The position numbers and the translations under genes are program-made. A stretch of 64,000 nucleotides of DNA, taken from positions 62,001 through 126,000 of the forward strand of contig CAYOAP010000004.1 of NCBI GenBank assembly GCA_964401995.1, given 5' to 3'. The notes below the pieces were generated by a model, which made no database searches, was not told the origin of the DNA, and saw only the letters and a list, made by a program, of their open reading frames with translations. Source of the stretch: DATCBF01 sp964401995. GTDB lineage: Bacteria; Actinomycetota; Thermoleophilia; Solirubrobacterales; 70-9. The number at the start of each line of letters is the position of its first letter. The first letter of the stretch is position 1. Shown here one piece after another: positions 54,058 to 62,064 of the stretch.

Positions 54058-55425
54058 ATGAGCGCGCCGCCTCCCAGAAAGCTTCGGCCGAAGTTGCCTG
54101 AGGGGCCGTTTCTGGTCGTTGGGCTGGCTCGCTCCGGCTGCGCCGTTGCTCGGTTTCTGGCCGGTCGGGGGGAGGTCGTCCGGGGAGTCGATTCTGGGCA
54201 TCCCTCAGGCACGGCAGGGCTGGGGGAGGTTGGCGTCGAAGTGGTCCTGGATGCGGATGGAATTGCACTCTTGGACGGGACGCGAACCGTCGTCAAGAGC
54301 CCGGGCGTGCCCCGGGAGGCGCCGGTGATCGCTGCCGCTCTGGAGCGGGGGATCGACGTCGTCGGCGAGCTTGAGCTTGCCTGGCGGGCTGTGCCGAACC
54401 GGTTCGTCGCCGTGACCGGGACGAACGGAAAGACGACTACGGTCGAGCTGCTCGGGCACGTTTATCGGACCGCGGGCGAGCCCGTCGCCGTCGCCGGCAA
54501 CGTCGGCACGCCGCTCTCGGAGCTGGCCGGCGAGGTTGAACCCGATGCCACTGTGATCTGCGAGGCGTCCAGCTTCCAGCTCGAGGACAGCATCGCCTTC
54601 GCCCCCGAGTGCGCGGTCTTCCTCAACCTTGCTCCCGATCACCTCGATCGCCACGCCGACCTCGGCGCCTACCTCGACGCCAAGCTGCGGATCTTCGCCA
54701 GCCAGGGCAATGACGACATCGCGATCTTCAACGGCGATGACCCCTCGTTGGCGGAGGTCGACCTCGGCGGCTGCGCCCGTCGTATCTCCTTCTGCGTCGG
54801 CGCTGGGCCCGATTGCGAGGTCTCGCTCGCCGAGGGCACGATCTTCTACGACGGTGAGCCGCTGCTCCCGGTTGGGGAGCTGGGGATCCTCGGCGAGCAC
54901 AACGTCGCAAACGCGATGGCCGCCGCGGCCGCCGCTCTGGCGATGGGGCTCGACCGCGACGCCGTCCGCGACGGGCTGCGCAGCTTCGCCGGGGTGCCGC
55001 ACCGGCTCGAGCCGGTCGCCGAGCTCAACGGAATCCGCTTCGTCAACGACTCGAAGGCGACCAACGTCGCCTCGGCTGTTGTCGGCCTACGCGCCTTCGC
55101 CGGCGGCGTCCACGCGATCCTTGGCGGCAGCGAGAAGAACGACGACTTCCGGCCGCTGGTCGAGCCGATCATCGAGCGCTGCGTCGCCTGCTACCTGATC
55201 GGCGCCGCCGCCGACCGCCTCGCCGAGGAGCTTGCCGGGGTGGTGGCGCGCGGGGTCGAGCTGCGCCGCTGCGAAGACCTGCGCGACGCCGTGCACAGCG
55301 CCGCCGCGGCGGCGTCGCCCGGCGACACCGTCCTGCTCTCGCCTGCCTGCGCCAGCTTCGACTCCTTCGAGAACTTCGAGCGGCGCGGCGAGCGCTTCCG
55401 CCAGTTGGTCGAGGCCCTGGCATGA
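54058..55425 (+). CDS. murD: UDP-MurNAc-L-alanine:D-glutamate ligase MurD
   Basis: 455 residues from ATG 54058; an earlier in-frame ATG would lie inside the upstream small gene. FLVVGLARSGCAVARFLAGRGE is the UDP-binding start, VTGTNGKTTTVELLGHV the ATP loop, LNLAPDHLDRH and FVNDSKATN the further Mur-ligase motifs. It adds D-Glu to UDP-MurNAc-L-Ala. It overlaps ftsW by 4 bp. Confidence 0.96.
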   Translation: MSAPPPRKLRPKLPEGPFLVVGLARSGCAVARFLAGRGEVVRGVDSGHPSGTAGLGEVGVEVVLDADGIALLDGTRTVVKSPGVPREAPVIAAALERGIDVVGELELAWRAVPNRFVAVTGTNGKTTTVELLGHVYRTAGEPVAVAGNVGTPLSELAGEVEPDATVICEASSFQLEDSIAFAPECAVFLNLAPDHLDRHADLGAYLDAKLRIFASQGNDDIAIFNGDDPSLAEVDLGGCARRISFCVGAGPDCEVSLAEGTIFYDGEPLLPVGELGILGEHNVANAMAAAAAALAMGLDRDAVRDGLRSFAGVPHRLEPVAELNGIRFVNDSKATNVASAVVGLRAFAGGVHAILGGSEKNDDFRPLVEPIIERCVACYLIGAAADRLAEELAGVVARGVELRRCEDLRDAVHSAAAAASPGDTVLLSPACASFDSFENFERRGERFRQLVEALA

Positions 55426-56771
55426 GCACCCGCGCCATCGCTCTCGACCGCCCAGCCAAGCCGCGCAAAGCGGCCGCCAAAAAGAAGAAGGCCCGCGCCG
55501 CCGCCCCCAGCGCTGAGTACAACATGCTGCTGACCGCGACCCTCTGCCTGCTCGCGCTCGGCGCGGTGATGGTCTTCTCGGCCAGCTCGACCACCCAGGT
55601 GCTGAGCAACGGCGGCCTCGCCAACAGCGCCTTCTACCTGAAGCGGACGCTGATGTTCGGCGCCTTCGGCCTGCTGGTCATGCACCTCACCGCTCGCCAC
55701 GGCCTGGTCCTGATCCGCCGCCTGACCCCAGCGATCCTCTTCTGCTCGCTCTTCCTCCTGCTCGCGGTGCTGGGGATCGGGACCTCGGTCAACGGCGCCA
55801 GCCGCTGGATCGGCTCCGGCTTCCTCCAGATCCAGCCCTCGGAGCTGGCCAAGGTGGCGCTCGTCCTCTACGGCGCAGATCTCCTGGCCAACAAGCCGAA
55901 ACGGGCGCGCACGCTGCAGGGCTTCATGCCCTTCCTGCTGGTCTCCGCCGTCGCCTGCCTGCTGATCATGGCCGAGCCCGACATGGGGACGACGATGGTG
56001 ATCGCCTTCTCGGTCGGCGCGACCCTGGTCGCCGCCGGCGCCCGTCCTCGCGACATCGGCCTGATCGCGCTCGGGCTTGGGGTCCTGGCCCTGCTCCTGA
56101 CCGTGGTCGAGCCCTACCGGATGGCCCGCCTCACCGGCTTCCTGCACCCGGGTTCCGATGCCGCCGGAACCGGCTTCCAGGCGGCGCAGGCGAAGATCGC
56201 CCTCGGCTCCGGCGGCATCTTCGGGGTCGGGATCGGCAACGGCGTCCAGAAGGCCTTCTACCTGCCCGAGGCTCACACCGACATGATCTCCGCCGTGATC
56301 GGCGAGGAGCTCGGCCTGGTCGGGATCCTCGGCGTCGTCGGCCTCTTCGCGATGTTCGGCTTTGCCGGCCTCAAAGTCGCCCAGAAAGCCAAGGACAACT
56401 ACGGCAAGCTGCTGGTCGCCGGGCTGACCTCGCTGATCCTGGTCCAGGCGACGATCAACCTCTTCGCGGTGATGGGCCTGGCGCCGCTGACCGGGGTGCC
56501 GCTGCCCTTCGTCTCCTACGGCAACAGCAGCCTGCTGGCGACGCTCTTCGCGGTCGGCCTGATCCTCAACGTCGCCCGCGGGGGCACCGCCGCCGCAGCG
56601 TCATCGGGGCGGTCTGCCGGCGCTGGCAAACTGCGCGTCGTCGAAGGCGGGCGCACGCCTGCGCGCGGAAGGAGTCGATCGAGCAGTGCCAAAAAACGTA
56701 AAAGTGGTGGTAGCCGCGGGGGGAACGGCAGGGCACGTAGTGCCAGCCATGGCGGTCGCCGCCGAGCTTAG
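55422..56771 (+). CDS. ftsW: Septal peptidoglycan glycosyltransferase FtsW (SEDS)
   Basis: 449 residues with ten membrane helices after a basic, Lys/Ala-rich N-terminus. SEDS hallmarks are WIGSGFLQIQPSELAKVALVLY, AEPDMGTTMVIA, GSGGIFGVGIGNGVQKAFYLPEAHTDMISAVIGEELG and PLTGVPLPFVSYGNSS. It polymerises lipid II at the septum with FtsI. The C-terminal tail is basic (RSRSSSAKKRKSGGSRGG) and its last 86 nt overlap the start of murG in another frame, an unusually long overlap. Confidence 0.95.
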   Translation: MSTRAIALDRPAKPRKAAAKKKKARAAAPSAEYNMLLTATLCLLALGAVMVFSASSTTQVLSNGGLANSAFYLKRTLMFGAFGLLVMHLTARHGLVLIRRLTPAILFCSLFLLLAVLGIGTSVNGASRWIGSGFLQIQPSELAKVALVLYGADLLANKPKRARTLQGFMPFLLVSAVACLLIMAEPDMGTTMVIAFSVGATLVAAGARPRDIGLIALGLGVLALLLTVVEPYRMARLTGFLHPGSDAAGTGFQAAQAKIALGSGGIFGVGIGNGVQKAFYLPEAHTDMISAVIGEELGLVGILGVVGLFAMFGFAGLKVAQKAKDNYGKLLVAGLTSLILVQATINLFAVMGLAPLTGVPLPFVSYGNSSLLATLFAVGLILNVARGGTAAAASSGRSAGAGKLRVVEGGRTPARGRSRSSSAKKRKSGGSRGGNGRARSASHGGRRRA

Positions 56772-57774
56772 AGCCAGCGGCGCCGAGGTCTCCTTTCTCG
56801 GCACCCGCGAGCGGATCGAGGCCGAGCTGGCGCCCGCCGCCGGCTACGAGATCGACTACCTCAAGGTGAGAGGGATCGACCGCCGTAATCCCCTGCGCGC
56901 GGCCGGCGCCGTCTTCGAGGCGATCGGCGCCGTGAGCGCGGCGCGGAGCGCAATCCGGCGCCGCGGCGCCGATGTTGTCATGGGCGGCGGTGGCTTCGTC
57001 GCCGGTCCGGCTGGCCTGGCCGCCGCCAGCTCGCGCACACCGCTGGTCCTGACCGAGGCCGACAGCCACATGGGCCTCGCCAACCGCCTGCTCGCGGGGC
57101 GGGCGCAGCGGGTCTGCCTTGCCTTCCCGATCGCCGGCAGGGAGGGAGAGCGCTATCTGGTCACCGGTCGCCCGGTCCCCGACGCCGTCTTGAGGGCCGA
57201 CCGCGCTCGCGCCCGCGAGCGCTTCGGGATCGAGCCGGGGGCAAAGGCGCTGCTGGTGATGGGCGGCAGCCAGGGCGCGCGCTCGATCAACCAGGCGACG
57301 ATCGAGGCCTTCGCCGGCCGCTCGGGACGAGACTTCGACGTGGTCCACCTCGCCGGCCGCCGCGATTACGACGATCTGAGCCAGAAGCTCGCCGGCTCGC
57401 CTCACGCCGAGCGCTACACCCTGCTCGCCTACGAGCCCGACCTCGGCGACACCCTTGCTGCCTGCGACCTCGTCCTTGGCCGCTCGGGCGGCTCGATCTT
57501 CGAGGTGACCGCGGTCGGGCGGCCGGCGGTCCTGGTTCCGTATCCGCACGCGACGGCCGATCACCAGGGCGCCAATGCCGCCTGGATGGAGAAAGCCGGA
57601 GCGGCGATTGTGATCGCCGATGCCGACCTCGACGCCGATCGCCTCGCGAGCGAGGTCGGCGCGCTGCTCGGGGCAGGGGAGAGGCTGGCGGCGATGGCGG
57701 CAGCCTCGGCCGTGATCGCCAAGCCCGACGCGGCGCGGCGGATCGCCGACGAGGTCCTGGCGGCGGCACGATGA
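56686..57774 (+). CDS. murG: Lipid II synthase MurG
   Basis: 362 residues, GTG start. PKNVKVVVAAGGTAGHVVPAMAVAAEL contains the GGTAGH motif that contacts lipid I, and the C-terminal domain has LVLGRSGGSIFEVTAVGRPAVLVPYPHATADHQGANA, the UDP-GlcNAc site. The enzyme adds GlcNAc to lipid I on the inner membrane face. The first 86 nt lie within ftsW; a later start would remove the GGTAGH motif, so the overlap is real. It overlaps murC by 4 bp. Confidence 0.95.
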   Translation: MPKNVKVVVAAGGTAGHVVPAMAVAAELRASGAEVSFLGTRERIEAELAPAAGYEIDYLKVRGIDRRNPLRAAGAVFEAIGAVSAARSAIRRRGADVVMGGGGFVAGPAGLAAASSRTPLVLTEADSHMGLANRLLAGRAQRVCLAFPIAGREGERYLVTGRPVPDAVLRADRARARERFGIEPGAKALLVMGGSQGARSINQATIEAFAGRSGRDFDVVHLAGRRDYDDLSQKLAGSPHAERYTLLAYEPDLGDTLAACDLVLGRSGGSIFEVTAVGRPAVLVPYPHATADHQGANAAWMEKAGAAIVIADADLDADRLASEVGALLGAGERLAAMAAASAVIAKPDAARRIADEVLAAAR

Positions 57775-59096
57775 GCGCGACCGCTCAGAAGCAGGACTGG
57801 GCGGCTCGCCGCCTGCACTTCATCGGCATCGGCGGCGCCGGCATGAGCGGCCTGGCCCTCGTCTGCGGCGAGCTCGGCTCGACCGTGACCGGCAGCGACC
57901 GCGCCGGCTCCTCTTATATAGACCGCCTGCGCGCCAGCGGCATCGATGCGGTCGTCGGCCATGACGCCGCTGGGCTGCCGGAGGGGGTCGAGGTGGTCGT
58001 CTCGACCGCGATCGGCGAGGACAACCCCGAGCTCGCCCTGGCCCGCGAGCGCGACCTGGCCGTCCTGCACCGGGGCGAGCTGCTGGCCCAGCTCTGCGCC
58101 GAGAAGCGGCTGATCGCGGTCGCCGGCACCCACGGCAAGACGACGACGACGGCGATGCTGGTCTGGGCGCTGCGCAAGATCGGCGCCGACCCCGCCTTCT
58201 TCGTCGGCGGCGAGGTTCCCGGCATCGGCGCCACCGGCACCGCCAACGCCGGCTGGGGCGAGGGCGAGTGGGTCGTTGCCGAGGCTGACGAGAGCGATGC
58301 CAGCTTCCTGCGCCTGCGACCGGAGGTCGCCGTCGTCACCAATGTCGAGATGGACCACCACAGCCGCTGGGGCTCGCTGGCCGAGCTGCACCGGGCCTTC
58401 CGTGAATTCCTTGAGCCGGCGAGCGGGGCGGTGCTGCCCGCCGATGGCAGCTTGGCCGATCTGCGGCAGGGGGAGGCGCTGGGCTTCGACGCCACGACCC
58501 CAGGGCCGGCGCGGGTGCCACTTGCCGTTCCCGGCGCCCACAACCTGCTCAACGCTCGCGCTGCTCTTGCCGCGGTCGAGCTTGCGGGGCTGGATCTGGA
58601 TGCCGCCGCCAAGGCGCTGGCCGACTTTCCCGGCGTGCGCCGGCGGCTCGAGTTCAAGGGCGAAGCGAAGGGCGCTCGCATATATGACGACTACGCCCAC
58701 CACCCGACTGAGGTGCGGGCTGCCCTGTCCGCTCTGCGCGAACTCGGGCCAGAGCGGCTGATCGCCGTCTTCCAGCCGCATCTCTACTCGCGGACAAAGG
58801 CGCTGACCGAGGAGTTCGGGGCGGCGCTGACGCTCGCCGACGAGGTCGCCGTGCTCGACGTCTACCCGGCCCGCGAGCAGCCGGTCGGCGAGCTGGCGGG
58901 AGTCAGCGGCCTGCAGGTGGCGCAGGCCGCGGCCGAGCGGATCGGCGGCAAGCAGGTCTGGTGGCTGCCGACCGCGGAGCGCGCCCGGGTGGCGCTTGCC
59001 CCCCAGCTTGCTCCCGGCCAGATCCTGGTCACGATCGGCGCCGGCGACATCTTCAAGCTCGGTGAGCTTTTGGTCGGGGGAGGGAAGGGGGGGTGA
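57771..59096 (+). CDS. murC: UDP-MurNAc:L-alanine ligase MurC
   Basis: 441 residues, ATG overlapping murG. HFIGIGGAGMSGLALVCGELGSTVTGSD is the UDP-binding start, VAGTHGKTTTTAMLVWAL the ATP loop, EADESDASFLRL and TNVEMDHHSRWG the metal/substrate region, and IYDDYAHHPTEVRAAL the C-terminal signature. It adds L-Ala to UDP-MurNAc, the first stem residue. It overlaps murB by 4 bp. Confidence 0.96.
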   Translation: MSATAQKQDWAARRLHFIGIGGAGMSGLALVCGELGSTVTGSDRAGSSYIDRLRASGIDAVVGHDAAGLPEGVEVVVSTAIGEDNPELALARERDLAVLHRGELLAQLCAEKRLIAVAGTHGKTTTTAMLVWALRKIGADPAFFVGGEVPGIGATGTANAGWGEGEWVVAEADESDASFLRLRPEVAVVTNVEMDHHSRWGSLAELHRAFREFLEPASGAVLPADGSLADLRQGEALGFDATTPGPARVPLAVPGAHNLLNARAALAAVELAGLDLDAAAKALADFPGVRRRLEFKGEAKGARIYDDYAHHPTEVRAALSALRELGPERLIAVFQPHLYSRTKALTEEFGAALTLADEVAVLDVYPAREQPVGELAGVSGLQVAQAAAERIGGKQVWWLPTAERARVALAPQLAPGQILVTIGAGDIFKLGELLVGGGKGG

Positions 59097-60004
59097 ACGC
59101 TCCTGCCGGCGTTCGCGCCGACTACCCCCTCGCCCGGCTGACGACGGTTCGCACCGGCGGCCCCGCCGACTGGTTCGCCCGGCCCAGGGACGAGGGGTCG
59201 CTGCTGGCGATGCTCGCCTGGGCCAAGGACGAGGGCCTGGCGCTGGGGGTGATCGGCTCCGGCTCCAACCTGCTGGTCGCCGACGACGGTTTCCGCGGCC
59301 TCGCGATCAAGCTCGATGGCGAGCTGGCGACGATCGAGCGCGACGGCGAGCGGATCCTCTGCGGAGGCGGCGCTCGCCTGCCCTCGGCCTCGGCCAAAGC
59401 GGCCGGCTGGGGCCTGGCCGGGCTCGAATTCGGAATCAACATCCCCGGCACCGCCGGCGGCGCGGTGCGGATGAACGCCAATGCCTACGGCGGCCAGCTG
59501 GCCAAGGTCCTCGAGTGGGTCGACGTCTGCACCGCCTCGGGCGTTGACCGGCGCACTCCCGACCAGCTTGGCTTTGCCTACCGGAGCTCCAACCTGGCCG
59601 AGGGAGAAGTCGTCTCGCGGGCCTCCTTCGGGCTGGCGCCCGCCGAGCCGGAGGCGGTCAAGGCGATGCTTGCCGAGATGCGCGGGAAACGCCGCGAGGC
59701 CCAGCCCTCGGGGATCAAGACCTTCGGCTCGACCTTCAAGAACCCCGAGGACGAACGCGCCGAGGGCCGCAGCGCTGGACAGTTGCTGGAGGCGGCCGGC
59801 TGCCGCGGGCTGCGCCACGGCGGCGCCCGCTTCTCCGAGAAGCACGCCAACTTCGTCGAGAACACGGGTGAGGCGACGACGGCCGAGGTGCTGGAGCTGA
59901 TGGCCGAAGGCCGCCGCCGCGTCCACGAGCGCTTCGGGGTCGAGCTGACGCCGGAGGTCCAGGCGCTGGGCGACGTGTCCTGGCCGCAGGGCTGGCAGCT
60001 GTGA
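59093..60004 (+). CDS. murB: UDP-N-acetylenolpyruvoylglucosamine reductase MurB
   Basis: 303 residues, GTG start. LTTVRTGGPADWFARP and GVIGSGSNLLVADDGFRGLAIKL bind FAD; GINIPGTAGGAVRMNANAYGGQL and SGIKTFGSTFKNPE carry the substrate site, with Ser as proton donor. Glu in the last helix region is expected at the HANFVENTGEAT segment. It reduces UDP-GlcNAc-enolpyruvate to UDP-MurNAc. Type II-like short form without the long C-terminal loop. It overlaps ftsQ by 4 bp. Confidence 0.95.
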   Translation: MNAPAGVRADYPLARLTTVRTGGPADWFARPRDEGSLLAMLAWAKDEGLALGVIGSGSNLLVADDGFRGLAIKLDGELATIERDGERILCGGGARLPSASAKAAGWGLAGLEFGINIPGTAGGAVRMNANAYGGQLAKVLEWVDVCTASGVDRRTPDQLGFAYRSSNLAEGEVVSRASFGLAPAEPEAVKAMLAEMRGKRREAQPSGIKTFGSTFKNPEDERAEGRSAGQLLEAAGCRGLRHGGARFSEKHANFVENTGEATTAEVLELMAEGRRRVHERFGVELTPEVQALGDVSWPQGWQL

Positions 60005-60528
60005 AGCGGCGTCTGGCAGCGCTCGTCGTCGTCATCGCGGCTCTGGCCGCCACCTACCTCTTCCTGGTCCGCGACACCACCGTCGCCCCCACGGTCGTGC
60101 CGAGCCAGCCGACCGCGGTGATCGGCGCCGGCTCAAGTGCGGTCGCCGTCGGCGCCGACGGCGAAATCCTCACCTGGCTGCCGGCGCCCGAAGATGGCAG
60201 CCTGCCGCGGCTGCCGCTCTCAGAGCCGCCGAAGGGCGGCCGCTTGCAGGGGCCGGTGCTGCAGCAGGCGCTGGTCCTCGGCGCTACTCCGCCTGCTCTT
60301 CGCCAGTACGTCGAAAGCAGCTACTACGGCGAAAGCGGGGTCGACGTCAACCTCAAGGCGGGGATCGAACTGCGCTTTGGCGACGCCTCCCAGGCCGCCC
60401 GCAAGTGGCGCGCGGCCGCGGCCATACTCGCCTCTCCGTCCACAATCACGCTCGATTATGTAGACCTGCACGCTCCCGCCCGGCCGACCACCGGGGGCTC
60501 TGGGCACACCTTGCCGACCGCGCCCTAG
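60001..60528 (+). CDS. ftsQ: FtsQ-like division protein without a recognisable POTRA domain
   Basis: 175 residues. A membrane helix (about 4-24, RLAALVVVIAALAATYLFLVR) is followed by a linker, then AVGADGEILTWLP and GVDVNLKAGIELRFGDASQAARKWRAAAAILASPSTITLDYVDLHAPARPTTGG, which is the C-terminal beta domain of FtsQ/DivIB. The POTRA domain, normally about 70 residues between helix and beta domain, is missing or reduced. FtsQ links FtsB/FtsL to the divisome. Position between murB and ftsZ supports the call. The frame is complete, so this looks like a natural short form. Confidence 0.8.
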   Translation: MKRRLAALVVVIAALAATYLFLVRDTTVAPTVVPSQPTAVIGAGSSAVAVGADGEILTWLPAPEDGSLPRLPLSEPPKGGRLQGPVLQQALVLGATPPALRQYVESSYYGESGVDVNLKAGIELRFGDASQAARKWRAAAAILASPSTITLDYVDLHAPARPTTGGSGHTLPTAP

Positions 60529-60661
60529 CCGCCGAGGCCCGACTTTGCCTGGATTTGCCCCGATCGGCGCATCCGGCGGGCCAGAGCCACTAATTGCCGC
60601 TTTGCAGCAGCTTCTATCAACCCTCCACCCAACCCTCGACCTCAGAGTTAGAATGGACAAA

Positions 60662-60682
60662 GTCTCAACCTAAACTTGAGAC
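60662..60682. promoter_or_regulatory. Inverted repeat GTCTCAA-N7-TTGAGAC upstream of ftsZ
   Basis: A perfect 7-bp-arm palindrome, 30 bp upstream of the ftsZ -35 box. It could be an operator for control of ftsZ. The 335-bp gap between ftsQ and ftsZ holds this, the promoter and no credible gene. Confidence 0.45.
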
Positions 60683-60711
60683 AATCAGCTTGCAGGATGC
60701 CCTCCAGCCGT

Positions 60712-60740
60712 TTGACAGAGGGGGGAGAATGCCTTACGTT
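60712..60740 (+). promoter_or_regulatory. ftsZ promoter TTGACA-N17-TACGTT
   Basis: A perfect -35 TTGACA (60712-60717) and -10 TACGTT (60735-60740) with a 17-bp spacer, 124 bp before the ftsZ start. It is the best-matching housekeeping promoter in the window and should make ftsZ independent of the long dcw transcript. A TAGAAT at 60649 may serve a second start. Confidence 0.75.
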
Positions 60741-60863
60741 GAGCGCAATTTCCAAGGTTGCAACGGATGCTGGAACCCTTAAGCATCCCTGCAGCCTCGG
60801 ACGAAAAAAGGCTCAACTCAAACGGCAGCCCCCTAAAGGCAGCCGAGCTGGAGAAATCGGGAG

Positions 60864-61943
60864 ATGGAATCCACATACCTCGCGGTCATAAAGGTCGTCG
60901 GCGCAGGCGGCGGCGGTACCAACGCGGTCAGTCGCATGGTCGACGCGGGCATCCGTGGCGTTGAGTTCGTCGCGGTCAACACCGACGCCCAGGCGCTGCA
61001 GGCCTGCGATGCGGACATCAAGCTTTCGATCGGCCAGGAGCTGACCCGCGGCCTCGGTGCCGGCGGCAACCCCGAGGTCGGGGCGGGCGCGGCAGCTGAG
61101 AGTCGCGACGAGATCAAGGAGGCGCTGAAGGGCGCGGACATGGTCTTCGTCACCGCCGGCGAGGGTGGCGGCACCGGCACCGGCTCGGCGCCGGTGATCG
61201 CCGAGATCGCCAAGGAAGAGATCGGCGCCCTTACTGTCGGCGCGGTGACCAAGCCTTTCGAGTTCGAGGGCAAACGACGGATGCAGCAGGCGCTCGAGGG
61301 CATCGAGAAACTGCGCAACAACGTCGACACCCTGATCATCGTCCCCAACGAGAAACTGCTGCAGGCGGTCGAGCGGCGCACCAGCGTGTTGGAGGCGTTC
61401 CGCCAGGCCGACGACATCCTGCGCCAGGGCGTGCAGGGCATCACCGACCTGATCACGATCCCCGGCCTGATCAACCTCGACTTCGCCGACGTGCGCACGA
61501 TCATGCGCGACGCCGGCTCGGCTCTGATGGGCGTCGGCTCGGCCTCCGGCGAGGCCCGCGCCCTCGACGCCGCCAAGGCGGCGATCACCTCGCCGCTGAT
61601 CGAGGAGTCGATCAAAGGCGCGACCGGGATGCTGCTGAACATCACCGGCCCCGAGGACCTCGGCCTGTTCGAGGTCAACGAGGCGGCGCAGCTGGTCCAG
61701 GCCGAGGCCGACGACAACGCCAACATCATCTTCGGCTCGGTCGTCGACCAGTCGATGAAAGACGAAGTCCGCGTCACCGTGATCGCCACCGGCTTTGAGG
61801 GTTTCGAGCTGCTGGCCCGCTCGCCGCAGCGGGTCCGCCGCCGCTACGAGGCAAAGCCGCGGATCTCGCCGGACGACACCGACATCCGCAAACTTCGGGT
61901 TTCGGATGACGACATCGAAGTACCGGGTTTCCTCAAAGACTAG
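60864..61943 (+). CDS. ftsZ: Cell-division GTPase FtsZ
   Basis: 359 residues, GGAG 10 nt before the ATG. IKVVGAGGGGTNAVSRM is the first nucleotide loop, FVTAGEGGGTGTGSAPVIAEIAK contains the tubulin signature GGGTGTGS (about 102-109), and VDTLIIVPNEKLL and NLDFADVRTIM complete the core. The C-terminal linker is short (about 30 residues) and ends in the conserved tail DDDIEVPGFLKD. FtsZ forms the Z ring. No ftsA, sepF or yggS gene follows as in other actinobacteria. Confidence 0.98.
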   Translation: MESTYLAVIKVVGAGGGGTNAVSRMVDAGIRGVEFVAVNTDAQALQACDADIKLSIGQELTRGLGAGGNPEVGAGAAAESRDEIKEALKGADMVFVTAGEGGGTGTGSAPVIAEIAKEEIGALTVGAVTKPFEFEGKRRMQQALEGIEKLRNNVDTLIIVPNEKLLQAVERRTSVLEAFRQADDILRQGVQGITDLITIPGLINLDFADVRTIMRDAGSALMGVGSASGEARALDAAKAAITSPLIEESIKGATGMLLNITGPEDLGLFEVNEAAQLVQAEADDNANIIFGSVVDQSMKDEVRVTVIATGFEGFELLARSPQRVRRRYEAKPRISPDDTDIRKLRVSDDDIEVPGFLKD

Positions 61944-61962
61944 TTTCAGCGACTGGCTCTCA

Positions 61963-62032
61963 AGGGGGTGTCGGGGGATCCTCCTCCCGCCGCTTCGCGG
62001 GAGTTCGTGAGGAGGATCCCCCGACACCCCCT
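61963..62032. terminator. 24-bp perfect hairpin after ftsZ
   Basis: 61963-61986 (A followed by GGGGGTGTCGGGGGATCCTC..) pairs perfectly with 62009-62032, loop of 22 nt that itself contains TCCCGC/GCGGGA. It starts 19 bp past the ftsZ stop and ends 18 bp before the -10 box of gcvT. No T-run on either strand. Probably a 3' structure or insulator, perhaps derived from a palindromic repeat. Confidence 0.7.
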
Positions 62033-62050
62033 CGTGGGGCGGGCAGCGAA

Positions 62051-62056
62051 TAGCCT
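62051..62056 (+). promoter_or_regulatory. -10 hexamer TAGCCT, probable leaderless promoter of gcvT
   Basis: TAGCCT ends 8 nt before the GTG at 62065. The same hexamer precedes gcvPA. Confidence 0.5.
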
Positions 62057-62064
62057 TGGAGGTC

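Noticed and set aside
53273..54296. Long minus-strand frames over the mraY-murD gap
   Set aside because: Low-complexity and read through the inverted repeat; the two small plus-strand genes with membrane helices are more credible.
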